From positions 1-33,211 of the forward strand of contig JAFSNA010000096.1 of the NCBI GenBank assembly GCA_017447645.1: a stretch of DNA of 33,211 nucleotides. The letters run 5' to 3'. The notes beneath the pieces were generated by a model. That model worked only from the letters and a program-made list of their open reading frames with translations. It did no database searches and was not told where the DNA came from. The stretch comes from Oscillospiraceae bacterium (lineage in GTDB: Bacteria; Bacillota; Clostridia; Oscillospirales; Oscillospiraceae). This document shows positions 15,598 to 24,367 of the stretch, piece by piece. Position 1 is the first letter of the stretch. Each line of letters opens with the position of its first letter. The position numbers were made by a program, and so were the translations under genes.

Positions 15598-16503
15598 TTA
15601 ATCCAACAGTTTTTCGGGATAGACGCCCTTTTCGCGCAGCGCGGCGATGGCCGCGGTCACGCTCGGAAGGTCCTCTTTATAGGTGATGCCGTACCAGGTC
15701 TCGGTGCAGGGCAGGACGCGCACGCTCGCCTTGCCCTCCTGGATGAGCGCGTTGGCCACGCTCGGCAGGAAGTATTCGCCCTTGAGCGGATCTTTTTCCG
15801 CATTCCCGGCGAACCAGCGGGGGAAACGCGCGACCAGCTCGTCGAGCATGCCGCGCCCGAAGGCCCAGCAGTTCATGCTGACGGGGCTGTCGCCCGAGAG
15901 GGGGAGATAGTGCTCGCCGTCCTCGGTCCAGGCCGCGTCCGCGCCGCGCTTTTCGATGTGCGTGCGCTCAACCACGTCGCGGAGAAAGCCATCCTCGACG
16001 CGGCAGACCCCGCGCGCGACATAGCCGTTCTCCGTGACGGTATTGCGCAGAAGATAGGCGACCATCGCGTGCTCATTCTGCGCCCGTCCTTCCTTCAAAA
16101 AACCGAAGAGCGCATCAAAAGCGCCCGGCCCGTAGAAGTCGTCGGCGTTGATGACGGCGAAGGGACCGTCCACGGCGCCGGCGCAGCAGGCCACGGCGTG
16201 ACCCGTGCCCCAGGGCTTGACGCGCCCCTCCGGGACGGTACAGCCCTCCGGCAGACAGTCGAGCTGCTGAAAAACATACTTCACGTCGAAGTATTTTTCG
16301 ATGCGTCTGCCGACGGCGGCCTTGAAGTCCTCCTCGATCTCGTGCTTGATGACGAACACGACCCTGCGGAAGCCGGCGCGCCAGGCGTCGTAGAGCGAGA
16401 AGTCGATGATCGCGTGGCCGTGATCGTCGACGGCCTTGATCTGCTTGAGACCTCCGAAGCGGCTGCCGATGCCGGCGGAGAGGATCACGAGAGTCGGTTC
16501 CAT
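15598..16503 (-). CDS. Sugar-phosphate nucleotidyltransferase family protein
   Basis: A 301-residue protein with the nucleotidyltransferase fold: the glycine-rich NTP motif LSAGIGSRFGGLKQ is at residues 8-21, and the metal-binding Asp motif is VINADDFYG near 120. In the family such enzymes make NDP-sugars or related activated head groups; the exact substrate cannot be read. It is not a standard GalU, RmlA or GlmU by eye. ATG at 16503 has AAAGGAG 9 nt upstream. An alternative ATG at 16530 overlaps the stop of the previous gene as ATGA but has no clear site. galE follows 11 bp downstream. Confidence 0.8.
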   Translation of the reverse strand: MEPTLVILSAGIGSRFGGLKQIKAVDDHGHAIIDFSLYDAWRAGFRRVVFVIKHEIEEDFKAAVGRRIEKYFDVKYVFQQLDCLPEGCTVPEGRVKPWGTGHAVACCAGAVDGPFAVINADDFYGPGAFDALFGFLKEGRAQNEHAMVAYLLRNTVTENGYVARGVCRVEDGFLRDVVERTHIEKRGADAAWTEDGEHYLPLSGDSPVSMNCWAFGRGMLDELVARFPRWFAGNAEKDPLKGEYFLPSVANALIQEGKASVRVLPCTETWYGITYKEDLPSVTAAIAALREKGVYPEKLLD

Positions 16504-16526
16504 GTCTGAGAACTCCTTTTTGTCTG

Positions 16527-17135
16527 TCATAGCTTCATCGCCTCGCGGCAGTAAAAGTTGAACATCCGCTCGCGCTCGAGCGTGGTGGAGTCCATGTGCC
16601 CGGGATATACCTCGAAATCGCCCTCCAGACTGCACAGCCTTTTGAGCGAGAGCATCTCGTCCTCCGGAACGCTGCCGTCGAGATCGACGCGGCCGCAGCT
16701 GCCGCGGAAGAGCGTATCGCCGGTAAAAAGCGCCCGCTCGCAGCGGATCGTCACGCCGCCCGGAGTATGGCCGGGCGTGGCGATGATCTCAAAGCGCAGA
16801 CCCGCCTCGTCGATGACGTCGCCGTCGTCATAGCTGATGCCGCCCTGCGGCAGACGGTAGGGGAGATGGAAGGACTTCCCGCCCGTGTCGTCGCGGCTGT
16901 TCATATAGACCGTGGCGCCGGTCTCCTCCGCAACGGCGTCGACCGCGCCGACATGGTCGTAGTGCCCGTGCGTGAGCATGATCGCGCGGCAGGTGAGGGA
17001 ATTGTCCTCAAGATAATCGAGGATCGTGTTGCTCTCGTCGCCCGGGTCGATCACGACGCACTCGAGCGTCTTCTCGTTCGTCACGACGTAGCAGTTTGTC
17101 TCCAGGTGCCCGACGGGGATGGTTTTGATCAGCAT
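16527..17135 (-). CDS. Metallo-beta-lactamase-fold hydrolase (GloB-like)
   Basis: A 202-residue soluble hydrolase. The zinc motif HGHYDH is at residues 56-61, and further ligands are in TPGHTPGG (about 115-122) and in YPGHMDSTT near the C-terminus. It belongs to the hydroxyacylglutathione-hydrolase-like group common in Firmicutes operons with rel and dtd; glutathione thioesters are unlikely to be the natural substrate in such organisms. AAAGGAG, 9 nt before the ATG, overlaps the end of dtd, and the gap to dtd is 3 bp. Confidence 0.9.
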   Translation of the reverse strand: MLIKTIPVGHLETNCYVVTNEKTLECVVIDPGDESNTILDYLEDNSLTCRAIMLTHGHYDHVGAVDAVAEETGATVYMNSRDDTGGKSFHLPYRLPQGGISYDDGDVIDEAGLRFEIIATPGHTPGGVTIRCERALFTGDTLFRGSCGRVDLDGSVPEDEMLSLKRLCSLEGDFEVYPGHMDSTTLERERMFNFYCREAMKL

Positions 17136-17138
17136 TTC

Positions 17139-17582
17139 TTACAGCTCCTTTGTGTCGAGAAGGATGGTAACAGGCCCGTCGTTGACGGAGGAGACGAACA
17201 TCTCCGCGCCGAACACGCCGGTCTCGACCGTAAAGCCGCGCGCGCGGCACTCGGCGATGACCAGCTCGTAGAGAGGGATCGCCTTGTCCGGCCGCGCCGC
17301 GAGGGAAAAGCCCGGGCGGCGGGATCGGCAGTCGGCGAAGAGGGTGAATTGACTGATGATCAAAAGCTTTTTCTCCGCCGGGTCGGGGGCGAGGTTCATC
17401 TTGCCCTCCGCGTCCTCAAAGACGCGCAGCCCGCAGATCTTGTCGGCGATCTTCTTCGCCTCGGCCTCGGTATCGTCCCGGTGCACGCCGAGGAGGACGA
17501 GAAAGCCCTTTTCGATCGCTCCCGCCGTTTTGCCGCCGATCTCGACGGAGGCGGAGAGAACGCGTGTGACGACTGCTCTCAT
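17139..17582 (-). CDS. dtd: D-aminoacyl-tRNA deacylase
   Basis: A 147-residue cytoplasmic proofreading enzyme that removes D-amino acids (and glycine mischarged on tRNA-Ala) from tRNA. The two active-site motifs are clear: SQFTLFAD at residues 77-84 and NDGPVT at 134-139. The start MRAVVTRV is the usual one and the length is standard. It lies 17 bp after rel, the arrangement typical of Firmicutes. Confidence 0.97.
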   Translation of the reverse strand: MRAVVTRVLSASVEIGGKTAGAIEKGFLVLLGVHRDDTEAEAKKIADKICGLRVFEDAEGKMNLAPDPAEKKLLIISQFTLFADCRSRRPGFSLAARPDKAIPLYELVIAECRARGFTVETGVFGAEMFVSSVNDGPVTILLDTKEL

Positions 17583-17599
17583 GATACGGTTTCCTTTCT

Positions 17600-19852
17600 T
17601 CAGCTTCCGTTTCGTACGACTTCGCGCACGCCGGGGATCGAGCTCAGACGCGACATGACGTATTTGAGCTCGGCAAGATTCTTGGCCTCCAGCGAGATCG
17701 TCGTGATGGCCGTGCCGCCGTTGTCGCGCGCGGAGAGCGTGCGCACCTTGGCGTTGAGCGTGTTGAGGACCGTGGCAATGTCCATGACGAGGCCCGAGCG
17801 GTCCTTGGCGATGATCGTGATGGTGGTGACATAGCTGTCGGTGATGTGATCCGACCAGCTCACGTCGATCCAGCGCCCGTCGTTCTCGGGCGAGGCGATG
17901 CTGCTGCGGTAGTTCTCACAGTCGCGCCGGTGGATGGAGACACCCTGGCCGCGCGTGATGAAGCCGACGATGTCGTCGCCCGGAACGGGCGTACAGCAGC
18001 GCGAGAACTTGACCAGACAGTTGTCCAGCCCCGCGACGAGCACGCCGTGGATGGGCTTGCCGGTCTGCTTGGCAGCCTGCTGCTCGCGCCTTTCGGCGGC
18101 CTCGGTCAGCTTGTCGACGGTGGTCTTGCGGTCAGGCTTCTGCACGCGGGCGTATTCGTCCTTGAGCCGGTTCGCCGCGCGGACGGCCGTGAGACCGCCG
18201 TAGCCGATCGCGGCGTAGAGATCCTCGACGTTCGAGTAGGAAAGACGCCGCAGGATCGGGGACATGACCGCCTCGTCGCTCACGTCGTCGAGAGAGAGAC
18301 CGCTCTGGCGCAGCTCGTCTTCGAGCATCTCGCGTCCGCGGATGACGTTCTCCTCGCGCCGCTCACGCTTGTACCACTGCTTGATTTTCGTGCGGGCGCT
18401 GCCGCTCTTGGCGATGTTCAGCCAGTCGCGGCTGGGGCCGGGTGCGGACTTGGAGGTGCGGATCTCGACGATGTCGCCGTTCTGCAGCACATAGTCGAAG
18501 GTGACGATCCTTCCGTTGACGCTGGCGGATACCATGTGGTTGCCGACGTCGGAGTGGATCATATACGCGAAATCGATCGGCGTCGCGCCGGCGGGGAGGT
18601 TGATGACGTCGCCCTTCGGGGAGAAAACGAAGACCTCGTCGGCGAACATGTCGATCTTGAGATTGTGGAAGAAGTCCTGCGCGTCGGACTCCTGTTGGCT
18701 TTCCAGCAGGCGGCGCACCCAGGCGAAGCGGTCCTCGTCGCCGATGCGCAGCGAGGCGGCGCCGTCGCCCATCTTGTATTTCCAATGCGCCGCGATGCCG
18801 TACTCGGCCGTATGGTGCATCTCCCAGGTACGGATCTGCACCTCGAAGGGAATGCCCTCGCTGCCGATGACGGTAGTGTGGACGCTTTGATACATGTTGG
18901 GCTTGGGGGTGGAGATATAGTCCTTGAAACGCCCGGGGACGGGCTTGAACATGTCGTGGATCACGCCGAGGACGTTGTAGCAGTCGGGGATCGTGTCCAC
19001 GATCACGCGGAAGGCGCACAGGTCGAAGATCCCGTTGATGTCGAGCTTCTGCGCGTACATCTTGCGATAGATGCTGTATACGTGCTTGATACGGCTGTAG
19101 ATCGTCGCGTGGATGCCCTCCTCGTCGAGGCGGCGCTGGATCTTATCCTCGACCGCGGCCATGAAGGCCTCCAACTGGGGCATCTTGCGCTCCAGTACGT
19201 CCGTGATCTCCTTGTATCCGGCGGGATCCAGGTACTGCAGCGAGAGGTCCTCCAGCTCCCACTTGACGCGCTGGATGCCGAGGCGGTGCGCGATGGGGGC
19301 GTAGATCTCCATCGTCTCAAGAGACTTCGTGCGCTGCTTGTCCGCAGACTGGTAAGCCATCGTGCGCATATTGTGCAGCCGGTCGGCGATCTTGATGAGG
19401 ATGACGCGGATGTCCTTGGCCATGGCCATGAGCATCTTGCGGATGTTTTCCATCTGCTCGTCCTCGACGCTGGTGTACTGCACGCGCGTCAGCTTGGTGA
19501 CGCCCTCGACGATGTCGGCCACGGCCGGGCCGAACTGACGGGCGATGTCCGCATGCGTCAGGGCGGTGTCCTCGATGACGTCGTGCAGCAGCGCGGCGAC
19601 GATGGAATCCTCATCCAGGCCCATGTCGACGGTGATGTCCGCCGCCGAGACGCAGTGCGTCACATAGGGCGAGCGGCCGTCCTTGCGCAGTTGTCCCTCA
19701 TGCGCCCGACGCGCCATCTCATAGGCGGCGCGTACGCGGTCGAGATCCACGTTGGGACAGCTGCGGCGGATCTTTTCCTCCAGCTCCTCAAACATCTTGT
19801 CCGGATCGAGGGGCGCGGGCAAAGTGTTCAGTTTTTGATCCTCGTTTGCCAT
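17600..19852 (-). CDS. relA: Bifunctional (p)ppGpp synthetase/hydrolase (Rel)
   Basis: A 750-residue long RelA/SpoT homologue that makes and degrades (p)ppGpp in the stringent response. Domains in order: HD hydrolase (about 50-200; metal motif HDVIEDT from residue 90, intact), synthetase (about 235-350; FKDYISTPKPNMYQSVHTT), TGS (about 400-460; VFVFSPKGDVINLPAGATPIDFAY), a zinc-finger/helical region with a CC pair (SRCCTPVPGDDI), and a C-terminal ACT domain (about 672-750). Both catalytic halves look functional. GAGG is 8 nt before the ATG. It is 10 bp after recJ; an apt gene often found between recJ and rel in Firmicutes is absent. Confidence 0.97.
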   Translation of the reverse strand: MANEDQKLNTLPAPLDPDKMFEELEEKIRRSCPNVDLDRVRAAYEMARRAHEGQLRKDGRSPYVTHCVSAADITVDMGLDEDSIVAALLHDVIEDTALTHADIARQFGPAVADIVEGVTKLTRVQYTSVEDEQMENIRKMLMAMAKDIRVILIKIADRLHNMRTMAYQSADKQRTKSLETMEIYAPIAHRLGIQRVKWELEDLSLQYLDPAGYKEITDVLERKMPQLEAFMAAVEDKIQRRLDEEGIHATIYSRIKHVYSIYRKMYAQKLDINGIFDLCAFRVIVDTIPDCYNVLGVIHDMFKPVPGRFKDYISTPKPNMYQSVHTTVIGSEGIPFEVQIRTWEMHHTAEYGIAAHWKYKMGDGAASLRIGDEDRFAWVRRLLESQQESDAQDFFHNLKIDMFADEVFVFSPKGDVINLPAGATPIDFAYMIHSDVGNHMVSASVNGRIVTFDYVLQNGDIVEIRTSKSAPGPSRDWLNIAKSGSARTKIKQWYKRERREENVIRGREMLEDELRQSGLSLDDVSDEAVMSPILRRLSYSNVEDLYAAIGYGGLTAVRAANRLKDEYARVQKPDRKTTVDKLTEAAERREQQAAKQTGKPIHGVLVAGLDNCLVKFSRCCTPVPGDDIVGFITRGQGVSIHRRDCENYRSSIASPENDGRWIDVSWSDHITDSYVTTITIIAKDRSGLVMDIATVLNTLNAKVRTLSARDNGGTAITTISLEAKNLAELKYVMSRLSSIPGVREVVRNGS

Positions 19853-19862
19853 GTCAGCATCC

Positions 19863-21878
19863 TCAAACCGATTTTAATTCTTTCATGATCTCCGCGCCGT
19901 CCAGATCCGCCTTTCCGTCGATCTGCTCGGCGGCGGCGCCGCGGATGCCCCCGCCGGGGGAGGAGAGCAGGCCCACCTCGCCGAACACGGCCAGACACAG
20001 GCAGAAGGTTTCCTCTGCCATGCCGGACGGCGTCAGCGCGAGGATCCGGCCCGTGTCCTCGGGAAGACGGAAGCCCTGCTGCTCCGCCAGGTGCCAGACG
20101 CGCACAAAGTCGCTGCGCTCGGGACGGAAGGCGGCGGCTGCCCACAGGGCCTGCCGGTCGCCGTTCAGGATCCTGTCGCAGAGCGCCTCGCCGTCATGGC
20201 GGCGCAGCGCGCTGACGAGAAGCTGTACGGAGACGTGGCCGCGGAATTCGTTGATCTGCGGCGTGAAGGCGATGTCGACAAGGTCGCCGCTGCGGATCTC
20301 CAGCTCCCGCGCGGTGTGCGAGAAGAAGATGCCCTCAAAGCTCTCGCGGCCCAGGCGCGCGCGGATGCGCAGATGCTTGCCGCCGCCGACCTCGCCTGCG
20401 CTCTCCAGCGGTACGCCGCACAGACACATCGTCGGGCGGGGATTGGCGTTGCCGAAAGGCTCGAGCAGATCGAGCGAGCGCACGTTGTCGATATCGAGCA
20501 GCTTCGGATCGCAGATCAGCAGATCCGGCTGCACCTCCGGCACGGGCGCGGGCTTGTTTTCACGATAGTATTGCGCGAGCGCCGCACGGAAATCGTCCAG
20601 CTTGTCGCTGCGGATGTTCAGTCCGGCCGCCAGCGCGTGCCCGCCGAAGCCGATGAGATGCTCCGAGCAGGCGCTGAGCGCGTCGAAGAGGTTGAAGCCG
20701 CCGTAGCTGCGGCAGGAGCCCTTGCCGACCTCGCCGTTGAGGCAGACCATGATCGCCGGCAGAGAGTACTGCTCGGCGAGGCGCGAGGCGGCGATGCCGA
20801 TCACGCCCTGGTGCCACTTGTCGCTCGCCAGCACGATCGGCGCGTCGGGAGCGGAGGAGGCGAGCATGGCGTTGGCCTCGTCCCAGATCGCGGTCTCGAT
20901 GCTCTGGCGCTTGCGGTTGAGATCGCAGAGCTCGACGGCGAGCGCCGTCGCCTCCGCCGGATCGTCGGTCATCAGCAGTCTCGCCGCAACGGAGGGACAG
21001 TCCAGCCGCCCGGCGGCGTTGAGCCGCGGGGCAAGCGTGAAGCCGACGACCGAGGCGGTCAGCCGCCTGCCGTCGACAGAGGATTCGCGCAGCATGGCCG
21101 CGATGCCGGGGCGCGGCGCGCGCCGGATCTTCTCCAGCCCGCGGCGGACCAGATAGCGGTTCTCGCCCGTCAGGGGCATCACGTCCGCGATCGTGCCGAT
21201 CGCGGCAAGATCGCAGTAGCGCTCGACCATGTCGCCGCCGCGGCCCTCGCAGGCGCAGACCAGCTTGAGCGCGACGCCCACGCCCGCAAGCGAGCGGTTG
21301 GGGTAGTTCTCGTCCGGCCGCTTGCAGTCCACGACCGCGATCGCCTCCGGCAGCGGGCCGGAGCCGCACTCGTGGTGATCGGTGATGATCATGTCCATGC
21401 CGAGCGAGGCGGCGTAGAGCGCCTCCTCCCGCGCGGTGATGCCGCAGTCGACCGTGATGATCAGCGCGACCCCCTGCTCGTGCAGCGCGTCTATGGCGGC
21501 GTCATTGAGACCGTAGCCCTCTTCGCTGCGGTCGGGGATGTAGGGGATGCAGTCCAGCCCCTTGGAGCGCAGATAATCCGTCAGCAGGCAGGTGGAGGTG
21601 ATGCCGTCCACGTCATAATCGCCGTAGACCGCAGCTTTCTCTTTCCGTTCGACGGCGAGGCGCACGCGCTCGACGGCGCGCGGCATGTCCCGGAGCAGCA
21701 TCGGATCCTCCAGCAGCTCTTCTCCGCCGTGGAGCAGCGCTTCCATCTCCGCGCGCGTGCTCACGCCGCGCAGAGCGAGCACCGAGGCGAGCAGCGGCGT
21801 GCAGCCGCCCTGCAAAAGCTCTTCCGGAACGGTCGGACGCTCGAAGGGGATCTTCCATTCCTTTCGTATCATAGCCAT
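19863..21878 (-). CDS. recJ: Single-stranded-DNA-specific exonuclease RecJ
   Basis: A 671-residue 5'-3' exonuclease acting in recombination and repair. DHH-family motifs are intact: DYDVDG at 87-92, the following VDCGI near 143, and DHHE at 167-170; the DHHA1 domain has GFGGHALAAG (about 405-414). An OB-fold and a C-terminal region follow. It heads a six-gene operon. The ATG at 21878 has only a weak ribosome site; a second ATG two codons later (MIRKEW) is equally possible. A strong promoter lies 34 bp upstream. Confidence 0.95.
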   Translation of the reverse strand: MAMIRKEWKIPFERPTVPEELLQGGCTPLLASVLALRGVSTRAEMEALLHGGEELLEDPMLLRDMPRAVERVRLAVERKEKAAVYGDYDVDGITSTCLLTDYLRSKGLDCIPYIPDRSEEGYGLNDAAIDALHEQGVALIITVDCGITAREEALYAASLGMDMIITDHHECGSGPLPEAIAVVDCKRPDENYPNRSLAGVGVALKLVCACEGRGGDMVERYCDLAAIGTIADVMPLTGENRYLVRRGLEKIRRAPRPGIAAMLRESSVDGRRLTASVVGFTLAPRLNAAGRLDCPSVAARLLMTDDPAEATALAVELCDLNRKRQSIETAIWDEANAMLASSAPDAPIVLASDKWHQGVIGIAASRLAEQYSLPAIMVCLNGEVGKGSCRSYGGFNLFDALSACSEHLIGFGGHALAAGLNIRSDKLDDFRAALAQYYRENKPAPVPEVQPDLLICDPKLLDIDNVRSLDLLEPFGNANPRPTMCLCGVPLESAGEVGGGKHLRIRARLGRESFEGIFFSHTARELEIRSGDLVDIAFTPQINEFRGHVSVQLLVSALRRHDGEALCDRILNGDRQALWAAAAFRPERSDFVRVWHLAEQQGFRLPEDTGRILALTPSGMAEETFCLCLAVFGEVGLLSSPGGGIRGAAAEQIDGKADLDGAEIMKELKSV

Positions 21879-21911
21879 ATTCCCATTTTTCTTTATTTTT
21901 ATTAATAATTA

Positions 21912-21940
21912 ATCATACCAAAAAAATCCGTTGTTTTCAA
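21912..21940 (-). promoter_or_regulatory. Sigma-70 promoter of the recJ-rel-galE operon
   Basis: Reading leftwards, TTGAAA (21940-21935), a 17-nt spacer and TATGAT (21917-21912), followed by an AT-rich leader of about 30 nt. Confidence 0.75.
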
Positions 21941-21961
21941 TAGCGGGCGGCAAAAGAATGC

Positions 21962-21993
21962 AAAAACCCGGGACGGTACGGGACCGTCCCGGG
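21962..21993 (-). terminator. Intrinsic terminator after the LOG gene
   Basis: An 11-bp perfect stem, CCCGGGACGGT with its complement, a 5-nt loop and TTTTT on the minus strand, 7 bp after the stop and just before the recJ promoter. Confidence 0.85.
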
Positions 21994-22000
21994 CGAGCGT

Positions 22001-22576
22001 TCATTTGTTGTAATCCGCACGGCTGCGCGCACCGCTGCGATCCGGGATCTGAGCCAGGAAAAGCGCCTCCTCGGGGCTTGCGGCAAGAGAGATCATCCCC
22101 AGCGCGCTCGCGCCCACAAAGCCGCGATCGGCCATGTCCCGCAGCAGCGCGCAGAGCGTGTCGTAAAAGCCCAGTGTGTTCAGCAGCACGATCGGCTTGG
22201 GCTGCTCTCCGAGCTGCTTGAGCGTCAGCGTCTCGAAAAACTCGTCCAGCGTGCCCGTCCCGCCCGGCAGGACGATAAAGGCCTCCGCCAGAGAGCGCAT
22301 CAGCTCCTTACGCCCGGCCATCGTGTCGGTAAAAACGAGCTCGCCGAAATCCCGGCGGAGGAAGTTCCCCTCGTCGAACATGCGCGGCGCGATGCCGATC
22401 GCCGTGCCGCCGCCGCTCTCCGCGCCGTCGGCGCAGGCGCGCATCAGCCCGTCGGCGCCTCCTCCGTAGACGAGCGTGTGGCCGCCCTTCGCCATCAGCT
22501 CGCCCAGGCGGCGGGCAGCGTCGTAGTATTCCCTTGCCAGCGCGTCGCTCGATGCGCCGAAAACACAGATCTTCAT
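22001..22576 (-). CDS. LOG family protein (TIGR00730 type)
   Basis: A 191-residue Rossmann-like protein. The LOG signature PGGTGTLDE is at residues 104-112, and the second motif MAGRKELM is at 86-93. In the family these enzymes release the base from cytokinin-type nucleoside monophosphates; many bacterial members were once named lysine decarboxylases by mistake, and the native substrate in gut bacteria is open. AAGGAG is 6 nt before the ATG. It is a single-gene unit with its own promoter and terminator, divergent from znuABC. Confidence 0.92.
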   Translation of the reverse strand: MKICVFGASSDALAREYYDAARRLGELMAKGGHTLVYGGGADGLMRACADGAESGGGTAIGIAPRMFDEGNFLRRDFGELVFTDTMAGRKELMRSLAEAFIVLPGGTGTLDEFFETLTLKQLGEQPKPIVLLNTLGFYDTLCALLRDMADRGFVGASALGMISLAASPEEALFLAQIPDRSGARSRADYNK

Positions 22577-22607
22577 GCCGGTCTCCTTCTTTTTTTTTCA
22601 TAGAGCT

Positions 22608-22636
22608 ATTGTAAAACGCCCCGCGCGCCTTGTCAA
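22608..22636 (-). promoter_or_regulatory. Sigma-70 promoter of the LOG gene
   Basis: Reading leftwards, a perfect TTGACA (22636-22631), a 17-nt spacer and TACAAT (22613-22608), 32 bp before the start codon. Confidence 0.8.
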
Positions 22637-22644
22637 CGGCGCGC
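22623..22644. promoter_or_regulatory. GC-rich inverted repeat in the LOG/znu divergent region
   Basis: GCGCGCC and GGCGCGC are 7-bp perfect inverted arms separated by 8 nt. The repeat covers the -35 of the LOG promoter and ends 6 bp before the znu -35. It is placed to act as an operator, but it does not resemble an AT-rich Zur box and the regulator is unknown. Confidence 0.35.
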
Positions 22645-22650
22645 TCACGC

Positions 22651-22679
22651 TTGCAAAGCGAGCTTATTTGCTGTAAAAT
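22651..22679 (+). promoter_or_regulatory. Sigma-70 promoter of znuABC
   Basis: TTGCAA, a 17-nt spacer and TAAAAT (22674-22679), 18 bp before the znuA start codon. Confidence 0.75.
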
Positions 22680-22697
22680 CAAGTTTTGGTGAGTGTC

Positions 22698-23660
22698 ATG
22701 AAAAGAAAACTCCTCTCCGCGCTGCTCGCGCTGAGCCTTCTCCTGAGCCTGTGCGCCTGCGGCGCACAGAACGGAGCGGCGGACGCGGAAGGACAATCGA
22801 ATAAAAGCCTTACGGTCGTCACGACGCTGTTCCCGGCCTATGATTTCGCACGGGAGATCTGCGCCGGGCGCTGCGAGATCGTGCTGCTCGTCCCGCCGGG
22901 CGCGGAGGCGCACAGCTATGAGCCCACGCCGCAGGACCTCGTGCGGATCGGGCGCTGCGATCTGCTGATCTGCAACGGCGGCGAATCCGAGGCTTGGCTC
23001 GAAACGCTGCTGGACGGCGCGGAAGGCGGCTATGCCGTGCTGAGGATGCTCGATTGCGTGGACGCGCTCGAGGAAGAGCACAAGGAGGGCATGCAGCGCA
23101 TCCGCGAGGAAGAGAGCGAAGAGGACGGGGCCGAGTACGACGAGCATGTCTGGACGTCGCCGCGCAACGCCGCCGCCATCTGCCGCGCGATCTGCGGCGA
23201 GCTCTGCGCGCTCGACCCGGAGGGGGCGGAGACATACCGCCGCGGCTGCGAGAGCTACTGCGAAAAGCTCGACGAGCTGGACGCGGCCTTCCGGGACATC
23301 GCCGCGCAGGCGCACGGAAGCTGCCTGATCTTTGCCGACCGCTTTCCCGCGCGCTATTTCGTCGAGGAATACGGCCTGGACTATTACGCGGCCTTCCCGG
23401 GCTGCGCCGACGATACCGAGCCCTCCGCCCGTACGGTCGCCTTTCTGATCGACCGCGTGCGCGCCGAGCATACGCCGGCCGTGCTGTATATCGAATATTC
23501 CAACCAGAAGATGGCGGATGTGATCTGCGAGGACACCGGCTGTGAAAAGCTTCTCTTTCATACCTGCCATACCGTGAGCGCCGAAGATCTGAAAAACGGC
23601 GCGACGTATCTCTCCCTGATGTGGGCAAACACCGAAAGCGTAAAGGAGGCGCTGGGCTGA
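22698..23660 (+). CDS. znuA: Zinc/manganese ABC transporter substrate-binding lipoprotein
   Basis: A 320-residue cluster A-I metal-binding lipoprotein. The signal peptide ends in LSLCAC with the lipid-anchored Cys at residue 21. Metal ligands expected from the family: His72 in AHSYEP, His150 in YDEHVW, and the third site in FADRFPARYF (Asp214, where ZnuA of proteobacteria has His). An acidic stretch (about 124-148) replaces the His-rich loop. The fourth ligand is likely in IEYSNQK near 267. From memory, Asp in site three is common in clostridial members. It is the first gene of the operon; the stop overlaps the znuC start as TGATG. Zinc is the likely substrate, manganese is possible. Confidence 0.88.
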   Translation: MKRKLLSALLALSLLLSLCACGAQNGAADAEGQSNKSLTVVTTLFPAYDFAREICAGRCEIVLLVPPGAEAHSYEPTPQDLVRIGRCDLLICNGGESEAWLETLLDGAEGGYAVLRMLDCVDALEEEHKEGMQRIREEESEEDGAEYDEHVWTSPRNAAAICRAICGELCALDPEGAETYRRGCESYCEKLDELDAAFRDIAAQAHGSCLIFADRFPARYFVEEYGLDYYAAFPGCADDTEPSARTVAFLIDRVRAEHTPAVLYIEYSNQKMADVICEDTGCEKLLFHTCHTVSAEDLKNGATYLSLMWANTESVKEALG

Positions 23661-24367
23661 TGGCGATCCTGACATGTGAAAACGCCTCGTTCTCCTACGA
23701 CGGCAGAACGGTGCTCGAGGGCGTCGACTTTTCGCTCAAGGCCGGGGACTATCTCTGCGTCGTGGGCGAGAACGGCTCCGGCAAATCCACGCTGATCCGC
23801 GGTCTGCTCTCGCTCAAGGCGCCGGCCTCCGGCAGGATCATGCTCGGCGACGGCCTCAAGCGCAGCGAGATCGGCTATCTGCCGCAGCAGACCGAGATCC
23901 AGCGCGATTTCCCGGCCAGCGTCTGGGAGGTCGTGCTCTCGGGCTGTCTCAACTCGCTCGGCGGAAAGCTGTTTTACAGCCCGGAGGACAAGCGCCGCGC
24001 GGAAGAGAATCTTGAGCGCATGGGCATCGAGGACATCAAAAACGCCGGCTATCAGGAGCTCTCCGGCGGCCAGCAGCAGCGCGTGCTGCTTGCCCGGGCC
24101 ATGTGCGCAACGAAGAAGCTGCTCCTGCTCGACGAGCCGGTGACGGGGCTCGACCCGGTGGCGGCGGGGGAGATGTATAATCTCATCAAGCTCGTCAATC
24201 TCTGCGACGGCATCTCCGTGATCATGGTCACGCACGACATCCACGAGGCCGTGCGCTATGCCACGCACATCCTTCATCTCGGCCGCCGCCAGCTCTTTTT
24301 CGGAACGGCGGCGGAATACCGGCGCAGCGCTATCGGACGGCGCTTTCTGGGAGGAAGCGGGCTATGA
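23660..24367 (+). CDS. znuC: Zinc/manganese ABC transporter ATPase
   Basis: A 235-residue ATP-binding subunit. Walker A GENGSGKST is at 36-44, the Q-loop LPQQTE near 74, the signature LSGGQQQR at 134-141, Walker B LLLLDEP at 154-160, and the H-loop VTHDIHEA near 190. It overlaps both neighbours (TGATG upstream, ATGA downstream), so the three subunits are probably made in fixed ratio by coupled translation. Confidence 0.93.
   Translation: MAILTCENASFSYDGRTVLEGVDFSLKAGDYLCVVGENGSGKSTLIRGLLSLKAPASGRIMLGDGLKRSEIGYLPQQTEIQRDFPASVWEVVLSGCLNSLGGKLFYSPEDKRRAEENLERMGIEDIKNAGYQELSGGQQQRVLLARAMCATKKLLLLDEPVTGLDPVAAGEMYNLIKLVNLCDGISVIMVTHDIHEAVRYATHILHLGRRQLFFGTAAEYRRSAIGRRFLGGSGL

Noticed and set aside
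17846..19888. A 680-codon plus-strand frame, and a 604-codon one at 20091-21905
   Set aside because: They are antisense to rel and recJ, which are unambiguous; composition is rich in Asp, Arg, Val and His, as typical shadows are.
22698..23660. ZnuA third ligand His replaced by Asp as evidence of lost function
   Set aside because: From memory the FADRFP form is common in clostridial homologues, so it is more likely a lineage trait than an inactivation.
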